Source of the DNA: Bordetella hinzii LMG 13501
GTDB lineage: Bacteria > Pseudomonadota > Gammaproteobacteria > Burkholderiales > Burkholderiaceae_B
Direction: 5' to 3'
Length of the DNA stretch: 64,000 nt
NCBI RefSeq assembly: GCF_001548475.1
Contig: NZ_LRUJ01000022.1
Span: 1-64,000 of the forward strand
Below the pieces are notes generated by a model. That model saw nothing but the letters and a program-made list of their open reading frames with translations, was not told the DNA's origin and did no database searches. Of this stretch, positions 25,929-33,603 are shown piece by piece (within the stretch, counting starts at the first letter, position 1; each line of letters starts with the position of its first letter). The position numbers and the translations under genes were made by a program.

Positions 25929-27005
25929 ATGACCCAAGTATTCAAGATCGCCGCCATCGCCGGCGACGGCATCGGCAATGAAGTGATGCCCGAAGGCCTG
26001 CGCGCCGTGCAAGCCGCGGCCCGCCGTTTCCATCTCCCGCTGCGGATCGACAGCTTCGACTGGGCCAATTGCGATTACTACGCGCGCCACGGCGAGATGA
26101 TGCCGCCGGACTGGAAAGAGCAGCTGCAGGGCTATGACGCGATCTTCTTCGGCGCGGTGGGCTGGCCGGCGACCGTGCCCGACCATGTGTCGCTGTGGGG
26201 GTCGCTGCTGAAGTTCCGCCGCGAGTTCGACCAGTACATCAACCTGCGCCATGTGCGCCTCTTCGAGGGCGTGCCCTGCCCGCTGGCGGGCCGCCGCGCC
26301 GGCGACATCGATTTCTTCATCGTGCGCGAAAACACCGAGGGCGAATACACCAACCTGGGCGGCCGCCTGTTCGCCGGCACGGACCGCGAGATCGTGATCC
26401 AGGAGTCGGTCTTCACGCGCCACGGCACGGACCGCGTCATGCGCTTTGCCTTCGACCTGGCCCGGCGCCGCGAACGCAAGCACCTGACGGTGGCCACCAA
26501 GAGCAATGGCATCGCCATCAGCATGCCCTGGTGGGACGAGCGCGCCGACGCCATGGCCGTCCACTATCCCGACGTCAGCACCGACAAGCAGCACATCGAT
26601 ATCCTGGCCGCGCGCTTCGTGCTGCAGCCCCAGCGCTTCGATGTGGTGGTGGCGTCCAATCTGTTCGGCGACATTCTTTCCGACCTGGGCCCGGCCTGCG
26701 CCGGCACCATCGGCATCGCGCCGTCGGCCAACCTCAATCCCGAACGCCGCTTTCCCTCGCTGTTCGAGCCGGTGCACGGCTCGGCGCCGGACATCTATGG
26801 CAAGGGCATCGCCAACCCCATCGCCATGATCTGGTCGGGCGCGCTGATGCTGCAATTCCTGGGCAGCCAGGAGGCGCATGACGCCATCCTGCGCGCCGTC
26901 GAACACTGCCTGAAGGACGGACCGCGCACGCCCGACCTGGGCGGCCAGGCCCGCACGGCGGACATCGGCCAGGCCATTGCGGCGCACATCGAGGCCGGAC
27001 GCTGA
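25929..27005 (+). CDS. dmlA: Tartrate dehydrogenase / D-malate dehydrogenase (decarboxylating)
   Basis: NAD-dependent beta-decarboxylating dehydrogenase of 358 residues, cytosolic, acting on D-malate, tartrate or similar 2-hydroxy acids. The isocitrate/isopropylmalate-dehydrogenase fold is evident: AAIAGDGIGNEV, the substrate-arginine region LRHVRLFEG, IVRENTEGEYTNLGGR, and VVASNLFGDILSDLG with metal-binding Asp residues, then EPVHGSAPDIYGKGIANP. The ATG at 25929 gives the family length; a longer frame from 25866 would cover the palindrome and is not likely. Isopropylmalate dehydrogenase is less likely given the motifs and divergent LysR. Confidence 0.9.
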   Translation: MTQVFKIAAIAGDGIGNEVMPEGLRAVQAAARRFHLPLRIDSFDWANCDYYARHGEMMPPDWKEQLQGYDAIFFGAVGWPATVPDHVSLWGSLLKFRREFDQYINLRHVRLFEGVPCPLAGRRAGDIDFFIVRENTEGEYTNLGGRLFAGTDREIVIQESVFTRHGTDRVMRFAFDLARRRERKHLTVATKSNGIAISMPWWDERADAMAVHYPDVSTDKQHIDILAARFVLQPQRFDVVVASNLFGDILSDLGPACAGTIGIAPSANLNPERRFPSLFEPVHGSAPDIYGKGIANPIAMIWSGALMLQFLGSQEAHDAILRAVEHCLKDGPRTPDLGGQARTADIGQAIAAHIEAGR

Positions 27006-27012
27006 GGTCGCT

Positions 27013-27031
27013 CGCCGCGCCGGGCGCGGCG
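27013..27031. terminator. GC-rich hairpin after the dehydrogenase gene
   Basis: Perfect 8-base arms CGCCGCGC/GCGCGGCG around a 3-base loop lie 7 bases after the stop at 27005. The T-run is missing, so this is only a possible terminator. Confidence 0.35.
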
Positions 27032-27139
27032 GATGTACATTCACTTCACGGAACAGGCCCGGCTGGTCACGATCGAGCAGCAGGGCCGGCCTCTACCGCG
27101 CCGCCACCGCCGCGAGACCCACACCTGCCGCTATCGACC

Positions 27140-27646
27140 ATGTCCGCTTCCCGCAACGTCCTGTTCCTGTGCACCGCCAACTCGGCGCGATCCATATTGG
27201 CCGAAGGCCTGTTCAACAGCCTGGCCGGCGCGGGCTGGAAGGCGTATTCGGCCGGCAGCCATCCCAAGGGCGAAGTCCACCCGCTGGCCCTGGCCACCCT
27301 GCAGGCGCTGGGCCTGCCGGCCGAGGGCTATCGCAGCAAGAGCTGGGATGAATTCGCCGGCGGCGACGCGCCGCCCATGGACGTCGTCATCACGGTGTGC
27401 GATGCCGCCGCCGGCGAAGCCTGCCCTCTCTGGCCCGGACGCCCCCTGACCGCCCACTGGGGCGTGGCCGACCCGGCCGCCTGCGCCGGGGGCGAGACCG
27501 AGCAGCGCAAGGCCTTCCATGACGCCGCGCGGGTGCTCAAGCGCCGCATCCAGCTGTTTTTGTCGCTGCCCTTCGACCGCCTGGACAGGCCGTCGCTGCA
27601 GGATGAGCTGCGCGGCATCGGCAAGACCTGGGCCCCCCTACAATAG
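27140..27646 (+). CDS. arsC: Arsenate reductase, low-molecular-weight phosphatase type
   Basis: Reduces arsenate to arsenite using thioredoxin; 168 residues. The phosphatase loop CTANSARS (Cys11 with Arg17) and a downstream cysteine pair at Cys87 and Cys95 (VCDAAAGEACP), followed by HWGVADPA, match the thioredoxin-coupled family of Staphylococcus and Bacillus. The loop has A and S where many family members have other small residues, and the cysteine spacing is one longer than in Bacillus, so activity is likely but not certain. No arsR, arsB or acr3 lies next to it, unlike most ars operons. The start has only weak ribosome-site support. Confidence 0.88.
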   Translation: MSASRNVLFLCTANSARSILAEGLFNSLAGAGWKAYSAGSHPKGEVHPLALATLQALGLPAEGYRSKSWDEFAGGDAPPMDVVITVCDAAAGEACPLWPGRPLTAHWGVADPAACAGGETEQRKAFHDAARVLKRRIQLFLSLPFDRLDRPSLQDELRGIGKTWAPLQ

Positions 27647-27675
27647 CGCTGTCCTCCTTGCCCTCGATACGACCC

Positions 27676-28221
27676 ATGTCCTTGCACGCTCACGCCGAAC
27701 AATACCGGTTCGAACTCCTGGACGCCGCCCAGCAAGCCGCCCGCCTGCCCGCGCCGGTGGCCGCGGCGCTGCCGGCCCGCGACGCCCTGGTCTTCGCGGT
27801 CGATGACGCCCATTCCGACACGGCGCAGTTCAGCGCCCGCTACGGCTTCGGGCTGGGCGATTGCGCCAATACCCTGGTGCTGCGCTACAAAAAGGCCGGC
27901 GGCGAACACTACGCCGCCGTGGTCTCGCTGGGCGACCGCCGGCTGAACATCAATGGCGCGGTCAAGGCGCGCCTGGGCGCGCAGCGCCTGTCCTTCGCCA
28001 AGCGCGAGGACGCCGTGGCGCTGACTGGCATGGAGTTCGGCGGCATCACGGCCTTCGGCCTGCCCGCGGACTGGCCCGTCCTGATCGACGAGGCCGTCAT
28101 GGCGCGTCCCCATGTGGTCATGGGTGCCGGCGTGCGCACCCTCAAGCTGCTGCTGCAGCCGGACCGGCTGCGCGGCCTGGCCGGCGCCGATATCGCGCCG
28201 CTGACCCTGGCCGGCGAGTAA
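27676..28221 (+). CDS. YbaK/ProX-type aminoacyl-tRNA deacylase domain protein
   Basis: Small protein of 181 residues with the YbaK/prolyl-tRNA synthetase-associated fold, which hydrolyses mischarged aminoacyl-tRNAs. Recognisable features are the VVSLGDRRLNINGAVKARLGAQRLSFA segment containing the conserved Lys and the glycine-rich TGMEFGGITAFGLP loop typical of the family. An in-frame TTG at 27658 could extend it by six residues; ATG 27676 is preferred. It lies 29 bases after arsC and may share its transcript. The amino acid edited cannot be told from the sequence. Confidence 0.85.
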   Translation: MSLHAHAEQYRFELLDAAQQAARLPAPVAAALPARDALVFAVDDAHSDTAQFSARYGFGLGDCANTLVLRYKKAGGEHYAAVVSLGDRRLNINGAVKARLGAQRLSFAKREDAVALTGMEFGGITAFGLPADWPVLIDEAVMARPHVVMGAGVRTLKLLLQPDRLRGLAGADIAPLTLAGE

Positions 28222-28302
28222 CCGGCGCTGCGCGTTTTCCCCAGCTGTCCGGCATGGCGGACGGCGGTAAAAGCCTAGGACGATCATCCCGGGGGTAGAC
28301 CC

Positions 28303-29268
28303 ATGTCCCGTCTTCAGGCCGCCGCCCTGTTCTGCCTTGCCTGCGCCACCACCCAGGCGCAGACCACGCTGGACCTCATCAACGAATACCCGGCCACCTC
28401 CATCACGGCGGCGACAGACCTGCAGTTCGCCGACGCGGTCAAGACGCTGTCGCAGGGCAAGCTGGCGATCCGTCCGCTGCAAGAGAAGGACAACCCCTTC
28501 AAGGGCGTGGACCAGGTCGACGCCGTGACCAGCGGCAAGACACAGATGGGCACGCTGTTCGGCGGCATCGTCGGCAACCGCGACTCGCTCTTCCTGCTGA
28601 CCTCCCTGCCTTTTGCCGCGCGCGACTTCAAACAAGCCAGGGCGCAATACGATTGCGTGCGCGGCGCGCTGCAGGCGCATGCGCTCAAGCTGGGCGCCCG
28701 CCTGCTCTATGTCACGCCCTGGCCGCCCTCGGGTATCTGGTCGGTCAAGCCGCTGCAAAGCGAGGCCGACATCAAGGCCCTGAAGATCCGCACCTACGAC
28801 GCCACCAGCAAAGCCGTCTTCGAGCGCCTGGGCGCGCAAAGCGTGGAGCTGCCCTATTCGGCCCTGGCCCAGAAACTGGCCGCCGGCGAGGTCAACGCCG
28901 TGCTCACCTCGGGCGATGGCGGCGCGGGCCGCAAGCTCTGGGACCAGCTGCCCCATTTCACGGCCGTGAGCTACTCCATCCCGTTGAGCTACACCCTGAT
29001 CAATGAAAAGACCTGGGCCGGCCTGGCGCCGGACCAGCAGGCGGCGCTCTCCCAGGCCGCCGAACAAGTCTCGGCCCAGGCCTGGGCCGGCGTCGAACAG
29101 CGCATCAACGAAAACTACGCCAATATGCGGGCGAACAAGATGACGCTGAACACCGCGCCGGCGCCCGGGATCATGGCCGCCCTGAACCAGGCCGGCGCGG
29201 CGGAAACCCAGGCCTGGCTGGCCCACAACAAACTGGGCTCGCAGGACGCGGCCTGCCTGCTCAAGTAA
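28303..29268 (+). CDS. TRAP transporter periplasmic receptor (DctP family), orphan
   Basis: Periplasmic binding protein of 321 residues with a signal peptide ending near TQAQ (~20). DctP traits include LKIRTYDATSKAVFERLGAQSVELPYSAL and the helix with WDQLPHFTAV. The conserved Arg for carboxylate binding appears in IRTYD. No DctQ or DctM gene follows; the next gene is convergent and overlaps its 3' end by 8 bases. It therefore must use a permease encoded elsewhere. The ligand is unknown, probably an organic acid. Confidence 0.86.
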   Translation: MSRLQAAALFCLACATTQAQTTLDLINEYPATSITAATDLQFADAVKTLSQGKLAIRPLQEKDNPFKGVDQVDAVTSGKTQMGTLFGGIVGNRDSLFLLTSLPFAARDFKQARAQYDCVRGALQAHALKLGARLLYVTPWPPSGIWSVKPLQSEADIKALKIRTYDATSKAVFERLGAQSVELPYSALAQKLAAGEVNAVLTSGDGGAGRKLWDQLPHFTAVSYSIPLSYTLINEKTWAGLAPDQQAALSQAAEQVSAQAWAGVEQRINENYANMRANKMTLNTAPAPGIMAALNQAGAAETQAWLAHNKLGSQDAACLLK

Positions 29269-30853
29269 GGGCGGCGCCGCCGGCGGCCTGATCCGCCAGA
29301 CCCTGGGCCAGGCGCGCGCGCAGGCCGTCCAGCACGGCCGGCCATCCTTGCTCGGCGCGCAGCAGTTCGACCGAGGCATACCAGGGGGTGTCGGCGCGCC
29401 GCAGCTGCCAGCGCCAGTCCGGCATGGCGGGCAGCAGCAGCCAGGTGGGGACTTCCATGGCGCCGGCCAGGTGAGCGGGCGCGCTATCGACGCTGATGAG
29501 GCGGTCGAGATTGGCCATCAAGCCGGCGGTGTCGTCAAAATCGGCCAGCGGCGCCAGGTAGAGGCGGCCGGCCGCGCCGCTGCCGCGCCAGGCGTCGATC
29601 GCCTGGAGATCGGCGGGACGCACGTCTTTCTGCACGCAGACAAAATCGCAGGGCGCCTGCAGCAAGGACGCCAGCGCCGCGAAGGGAATGGAACGGTTGC
29701 CGTCGTCCGGATGGGCGGCGCTGCCCGACCAGCACAGGCCGATACGCGGCCGGGCGGGGCCGTCGAACACCTGGCCGAGCCGGCCGGCCCAGGCCGCCTT
29801 CAGGTCCGGCGAGGCCTGCAGGCGGCGCGCCAGCGGCAAGGGCTCGGAGCGCGACAGGGCCAATGGCAGGCTCATCAAGGGCACATGGTGGTCAAAGGCG
29901 GGCAGCGGCTGGCCTTCGGCGATCACGCTGACCTCGGGCAGGTAGGCCTGCAGCAAGGCCTGCAAGGGCGGCTGCACGCGCAACACCACGCGGCCGGCCA
30001 GCGCCGCCAGCGCCGGCACATAGCGGCTGAACTGCAGGGTGTCGCCCAGGCCCTGCTCGGCATGCACCAGCAGCGTCTTGCCGGCCAGCGGTGGCCCGCC
30101 CAGCCAGGGCGCGCCTTCGAAGGGCATGGCCTGCACGCCATCGCGCCAGCGCCACTCATAGTCGCGCCAGCCATGGGCATATTGCCCCAGCAGCAGATTG
30201 GTCTGCGCGCGGTTGTTGCGCGCGCCGGCATTCTCGGGGTCGATGGCCAGGGCCTGCTTGAAATGCCGCAGCGCATCCTGGAAGCGGTGTTCATCGCGCG
30301 CCAGCACGCCCAGGTTGGTATGGGCATCGACCAGCCGGGGGTCGAGCTTGAGCGCGGTCTCATAGGCCTGGCGCTCTTCGCGGCGGCGCGCCAGCGCGCC
30401 CAGCGCCACGCCGCGCACATAATGCAGCGCCGCGGACTGCGGCGCCAGCGCCAGGATGCCGTCGACAAAGGTCAGCGCCTGGTCGGCGCGGCCCAGCTGC
30501 CGCAGCACGTCGACCACCTGGCCCAGCAGCGCCACGTCATTGTTCGACAGCCGGTAGGCGGCGCGATAATGGGCCAGCGCCGCTTCCAGGCGGCCCGCCT
30601 TGCGGTTGACCGCGCCCGCATCGCGCAGCAGCGCGGCGTCGGCCGGCCGCAGCCGCGCGGCCTCGTCAAAACGGTCGGCGGCCTCGTCCAGGCGGCCCAG
30701 GCGGCTGAGCGCATAGCCCAGCGCGCCCTGCACGGCGCCGTCCCGCGGCGCCAGGGCAAGCGCCTCGGACAGCAGGCTGGCGGCCTGGGCGTAATCGCCC
30801 GAGGAAAACGCCTGCGCGGCGCGGGTCTGCAAATCGGAAATGGAGTCGGTCAT
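29261..30853 (-). CDS. TPR protein with glycosyltransferase-like C-terminal domain
   Basis: Cytosolic protein of 530 residues. Tetratricopeptide repeats fill ~1-255 (e.g. GALGYALSRLGRLDEAADRFDEAARLRP and similar units every 34 residues). The C-terminal half has a GT-B/glycosyltransferase-9-like fold: GKTLLVHAEQGLGDTLQFSRY, RIGLCWSGSAAHPDDGNRSIP and LISVDSAPAHLAGAM. Such fusions resemble SPINDLY/O-GlcNAc-type or heptosyltransferase-like proteins; acceptor is unknown. The ATG at 30853 matches the first TPR. It overlaps the 3' end of the TRAP receptor by 8 bases in convergent orientation. Confidence 0.87.
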   Translation of the reverse strand: MTDSISDLQTRAAQAFSSGDYAQAASLLSEALALAPRDGAVQGALGYALSRLGRLDEAADRFDEAARLRPADAALLRDAGAVNRKAGRLEAALAHYRAAYRLSNNDVALLGQVVDVLRQLGRADQALTFVDGILALAPQSAALHYVRGVALGALARRREERQAYETALKLDPRLVDAHTNLGVLARDEHRFQDALRHFKQALAIDPENAGARNNRAQTNLLLGQYAHGWRDYEWRWRDGVQAMPFEGAPWLGGPPLAGKTLLVHAEQGLGDTLQFSRYVPALAALAGRVVLRVQPPLQALLQAYLPEVSVIAEGQPLPAFDHHVPLMSLPLALSRSEPLPLARRLQASPDLKAAWAGRLGQVFDGPARPRIGLCWSGSAAHPDDGNRSIPFAALASLLQAPCDFVCVQKDVRPADLQAIDAWRGSGAAGRLYLAPLADFDDTAGLMANLDRLISVDSAPAHLAGAMEVPTWLLLPAMPDWRWQLRRADTPWYASVELLRAEQGWPAVLDGLRARLAQGLADQAAGGAALT

Positions 30854-30920
30854 GCTGCGGCCAGGTTGGGCCCCCCGGGGACCGGGGGCTGGCGGCGATT
30901 TTATCGCCACCCGCTGCGGC

Positions 30921-31697
30921 TCAGCGGACCTGCTGCTCGACCACCATGTCCAGCACGTAGACCTGGGACGGCGCATCGGCCGGCGCGTTTTTCAAGTCAT
31001 AGCGCTTGACGCGCAGCACGGTGCGCACGCCGTCGCGGTGTTCATAGCCCTCGATGGACGAGTACAGCGCATGCCAGTCGTCCTGCGGCGGCAGGGCCAC
31101 GCCGGATTCGTTGTAGCGGCGCTCGCGCACCTGCAGGCAGCGGTGATCCGGCATCAGGGGATGGCTGCACTGCACGCGCTGCGGAGCCACCTCCAGGAAC
31201 ACCGTGACCCCGGGACCGCCATAGCGCGTCTCGGCCGTGGGGTCGCCGGCGAAGGTCAGGACGCTGCCGTCCGCGGCCGCCAGCCGCAGGCGCGGCGCGG
31301 CCGCATCGCCCGACTGCGTGACGCGCAATTCGCCCTTGAACAGGCGCGCGACCTCGGCGTCCAGGCGCATCAGCGCGGGTTCGCAGGCCTTCATGGTGGA
31401 GGCCAGGTTGGCCACGCTGAGCACGCCGCCGGCAAGCCGGTAGCCGCCGAACTGGCCATTGCAGCCGCCCTGGATGTTCAGGGCATCGCCGCTGAAAGAC
31501 AGCCGCAGCGGCCGTTCGACGCCGGTTTGCAGCGCGGCCTGCCCGCGGGCGTCGGTGGCGCCCACCAGGCGCCAGGTATAGGCCGTCAAGGGCAGGGAAA
31601 CAGGGGCAGCGGACATGGGCGAAGATCCTTCGCGGGTTGCGGGCGCGCAAGCCGCCAGCATGGCGGCCAGCACGGGGACCAGGAGCAGATTTTTCAT
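30921..31697 (-). CDS. META and DUF4377 domain lipoprotein
   Basis: Envelope lipoprotein of 258 residues; the signal peptide ends in LAACAP (lipid-accepting Cys near 17). A META domain (~35-145) with GGCNGQFGGYRL and STMKACEPALM resembles HslJ/heat-shock-type proteins, and DUF4377 (~165-255) follows with CLQVRER. GAGGAA precedes the start at 31697. The protein may help tolerate envelope or heat stress as HslJ does, but this is family-based inference. It is monocistronic by spacing: the TPR gene starts 67 bases downstream on the same strand. Confidence 0.9.
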   Translation of the reverse strand: MKNLLLVPVLAAMLAACAPATREGSSPMSAAPVSLPLTAYTWRLVGATDARGQAALQTGVERPLRLSFSGDALNIQGGCNGQFGGYRLAGGVLSVANLASTMKACEPALMRLDAEVARLFKGELRVTQSGDAAAPRLRLAAADGSVLTFAGDPTAETRYGGPGVTVFLEVAPQRVQCSHPLMPDHRCLQVRERRYNESGVALPPQDDWHALYSSIEGYEHRDGVRTVLRVKRYDLKNAPADAPSQVYVLDMVVEQQVR

Positions 31698-31804
31698 CGT
31701 TGTTCCTCTCTGGATGACAGGGCGCATTCTACGTAGCGGTCCTGCCCCGCCCGCGGCGCCCCGTTTCAAAATCTATACGAAGCCCGGGCCGCCGCCCCCG
31801 CGGC

Positions 31805-32224
31805 TTACACACTGACACCATTGAGCCGGGCCAGCGCGGGCTCGGGCAGCCACTCCTCCAGGGTCACCTCGAAGGTCATGCAGATGGCGTTGGCGCCGGG
31901 GACGAAAGGCCCGCCATGCACCTGGCCGGCCGGATCGGCGACCACGCCGGACAGGCTGGCGCGCAAAGAACCGTCGGGTTGCGCGCGGACCTCGCCGGCC
32001 AGGCTCACGATCTCCACCGCCGGCCCCTCGATGCGGCGATAGCCGCCCTGGGCGGTATACAGGCAGGCATCGACCAGGCTGCCCAGGGCGCCGCGCACGA
32101 AGGCGTGGCGGAACCCGAGCGACAGGCAGAATTTCTCCACGCCCTGCACCAGGTCTTCGTTGGGGCCGATGCGGGCATATGCCACCCGCCCCATGCGGCC
32201 GCGCTCGATCTCAGCGTCGTTCAT
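31805..32224 (-). CDS. PPC/DUF296 domain protein, copy lacking the metal-site histidines
   Basis: 139 residues of PPC (DUF296) fold. The segment SLSGVVADPAGQVHGGPFVPG corresponds to the family's HxH...GGH metal site, but the histidines are replaced except for one shifted His (VHGG). The ATG at 32224 has AAGGA 8 bases upstream and overlaps the neighbouring PPC gene's end by 14 bases. It is the last gene of the thiolase/CoA-ligase cluster. Together with the upstream copy it may form a mixed oligomer. PPC proteins in bacteria have no established function; some bind DNA in plants. Function here is unknown. Confidence 0.78.
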   Translation of the reverse strand: MNDAEIERGRMGRVAYARIGPNEDLVQGVEKFCLSLGFRHAFVRGALGSLVDACLYTAQGGYRRIEGPAVEIVSLAGEVRAQPDGSLRASLSGVVADPAGQVHGGPFVPGANAICMTFEVTLEEWLPEPALARLNGVSV

Positions 32225-32789
32225 GATGCTCATCCTTGAAAGGCTGCAACAGACGGATATGGGTTTCCTCATCGTAGCTGGCGCGCAGTTCGAAGCCCTC
32301 CAGCGACGTCGCCAGCACGGCCAGCGCCCCCGCTCCGATGATGCTGGTCTGCGGCACGATATGGCCGCCGGCCAGGCGGCCGCCGGCGTCGCGGAACACG
32401 GCATGGCAATGCACCAGGGGCAGGCCGCCATCGGTCTTGCCCAGGGTCGCGTTGCCGAAGACGAGATCGGCCGCGCCCGCCTGGATGGGCTCGGTATAGG
32501 CCACCACGGCCTGGTGCGTGGGATCGGGCGGCGCGGTGCAGTAATCCAGCCGCGCGAAGACACCGCCCAACAGCGTCATGGACGCCTGGGCGATGCCGGC
32601 GCGCGCCAGCGGGCCGACCAAGGCCTCGTAGAGCGTGGCGCCCGGCCGCAGCAACAGGCGGATATGGCGCGCCAGGGGCGCGCTGCAGCTTTGTATACGG
32701 ACCGGGTTGTAGCTGCCCGGGTGGATCAGCGTCCTGGGACGCGGCGGCATGGCGCCGCTTTCGTGACGATGCACGGTGGGGTATCGCAT
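32211..32789 (-). CDS. PPC/DUF296 domain protein, metal-site histidines intact
   Basis: 192 residues; PPC/DUF296 domain roughly from residue 20 to 180. The typical zinc-site pattern is present: LVHCHAVFRDAGGRLAGGHIVP with HxH and GGH. The N-terminal extension (~1-30) is proline/arginine rich. The start at 32789 gives a ribosome site GGAG about 8 bases upstream. It lies 34 bases after the SDR gene and overlaps the second, degenerate PPC gene. The tandem pair with one intact and one degenerate metal site suggests subfunctionalisation. Function in the CoA-ester cluster is unassigned. Confidence 0.82.
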   Translation of the reverse strand: MRYPTVHRHESGAMPPRPRTLIHPGSYNPVRIQSCSAPLARHIRLLLRPGATLYEALVGPLARAGIAQASMTLLGGVFARLDYCTAPPDPTHQAVVAYTEPIQAGAADLVFGNATLGKTDGGLPLVHCHAVFRDAGGRLAGGHIVPQTSIIGAGALAVLATSLEGFELRASYDEETHIRLLQPFKDEHHERR

Positions 32790-32823
32790 GGCAGGGCTCC
32801 CCGCGCTTGTGGCGCGACGGTCG

Positions 32824-33582
32824 TCAATGGGCAAGCATGCCGGCCGCGGTAAAGCCGCCGTCCACGCAGATGATCTGCCCGGTCACATAGCTCGAAAGAC
32901 GGTCGTCCAGCAGCCACGCCACGGTGCCGTTCAACTCGTCGGGCGCGGCATAGCGATGCTGCGGCACCGCGCGCTCCCAGGCCTGGCGCGCCTGGCGGGT
33001 GTGCATCTGCGACACCAGCGGCGTGTCCACCGGACCGGGCGCCACCGCGTTGACCCGTATGCCGTGCTCGGCCAGTTCGACCGCCATCACGCGCGTGAGC
33101 GTCACCACGGCGCCCTTGGACGCGCCATAGGCCGCCCGGCCGGCATTGCCGCGCAGGCCCGAGACCGAGGCGATGTTGACGATGGCCCCGGCGCGGCGCT
33201 CGCGCATGCGGCGCGCCGCCTCGCGCGCCACCACGAAAGAACCCACCAGGTTCACATCGAGGATACGCCGCAGCAAGGCCGTGTCCGTGTCCAGGAAAGG
33301 CACGTCGCGGCCGATGCCGGCCGAATTGACCAGGCCCGCGATAGGGCCGAATTCTTCCTCGATGCGCGCCATGGCCCGCAGCACGCTATCTTCGTCGGCC
33401 ACGTCCATGCAGACGCGCCCCAGTTGCTCCGGCGGCGCCAGCCCGGTCATGGCCTCCAGACGCTCTTGCGACACATCGGCCGCCAGCACGCGCCGCCCGG
33501 CCTGCAGCAATCCGCGCGCCACGGCCAGGCCTATGCCCGAAGCGCCTCCTGTCACCAGCACCAGCTCCTGCCCTGCTTGCAT
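32824..33582 (-). CDS. Short-chain dehydrogenase/reductase (FabG-like)
   Basis: NAD(P)-dependent oxidoreductase of 252 residues. TGGASGIGLAVARGLL is the Rossmann glycine motif, NSAG follows, and the catalytic residues are SVSGLRGNAGRAAYGASKG (Ser, Tyr-x3-Lys). The C-terminus VTGQIICVDGGFTAAG is typical. An acidic Asp after the second strand (AADVS) favours NAD. AAGGGAGAGC precedes the start, and it lies 21 bases after the CoA-ligase stop. Probably oxidises or reduces a hydroxy/keto intermediate of the cluster's acyl-CoA; substrate unknown. Confidence 0.93.
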   Translation of the reverse strand: MQAGQELVLVTGGASGIGLAVARGLLQAGRRVLAADVSQERLEAMTGLAPPEQLGRVCMDVADEDSVLRAMARIEEEFGPIAGLVNSAGIGRDVPFLDTDTALLRRILDVNLVGSFVVAREAARRMRERRAGAIVNIASVSGLRGNAGRAAYGASKGAVVTLTRVMAVELAEHGIRVNAVAPGPVDTPLVSQMHTRQARQAWERAVPQHRYAAPDELNGTVAWLLDDRLSSYVTGQIICVDGGFTAAGMLAH

Positions 33583-33603
33583 GTCTGCTCTCCCTTGTAA
33601 GGA

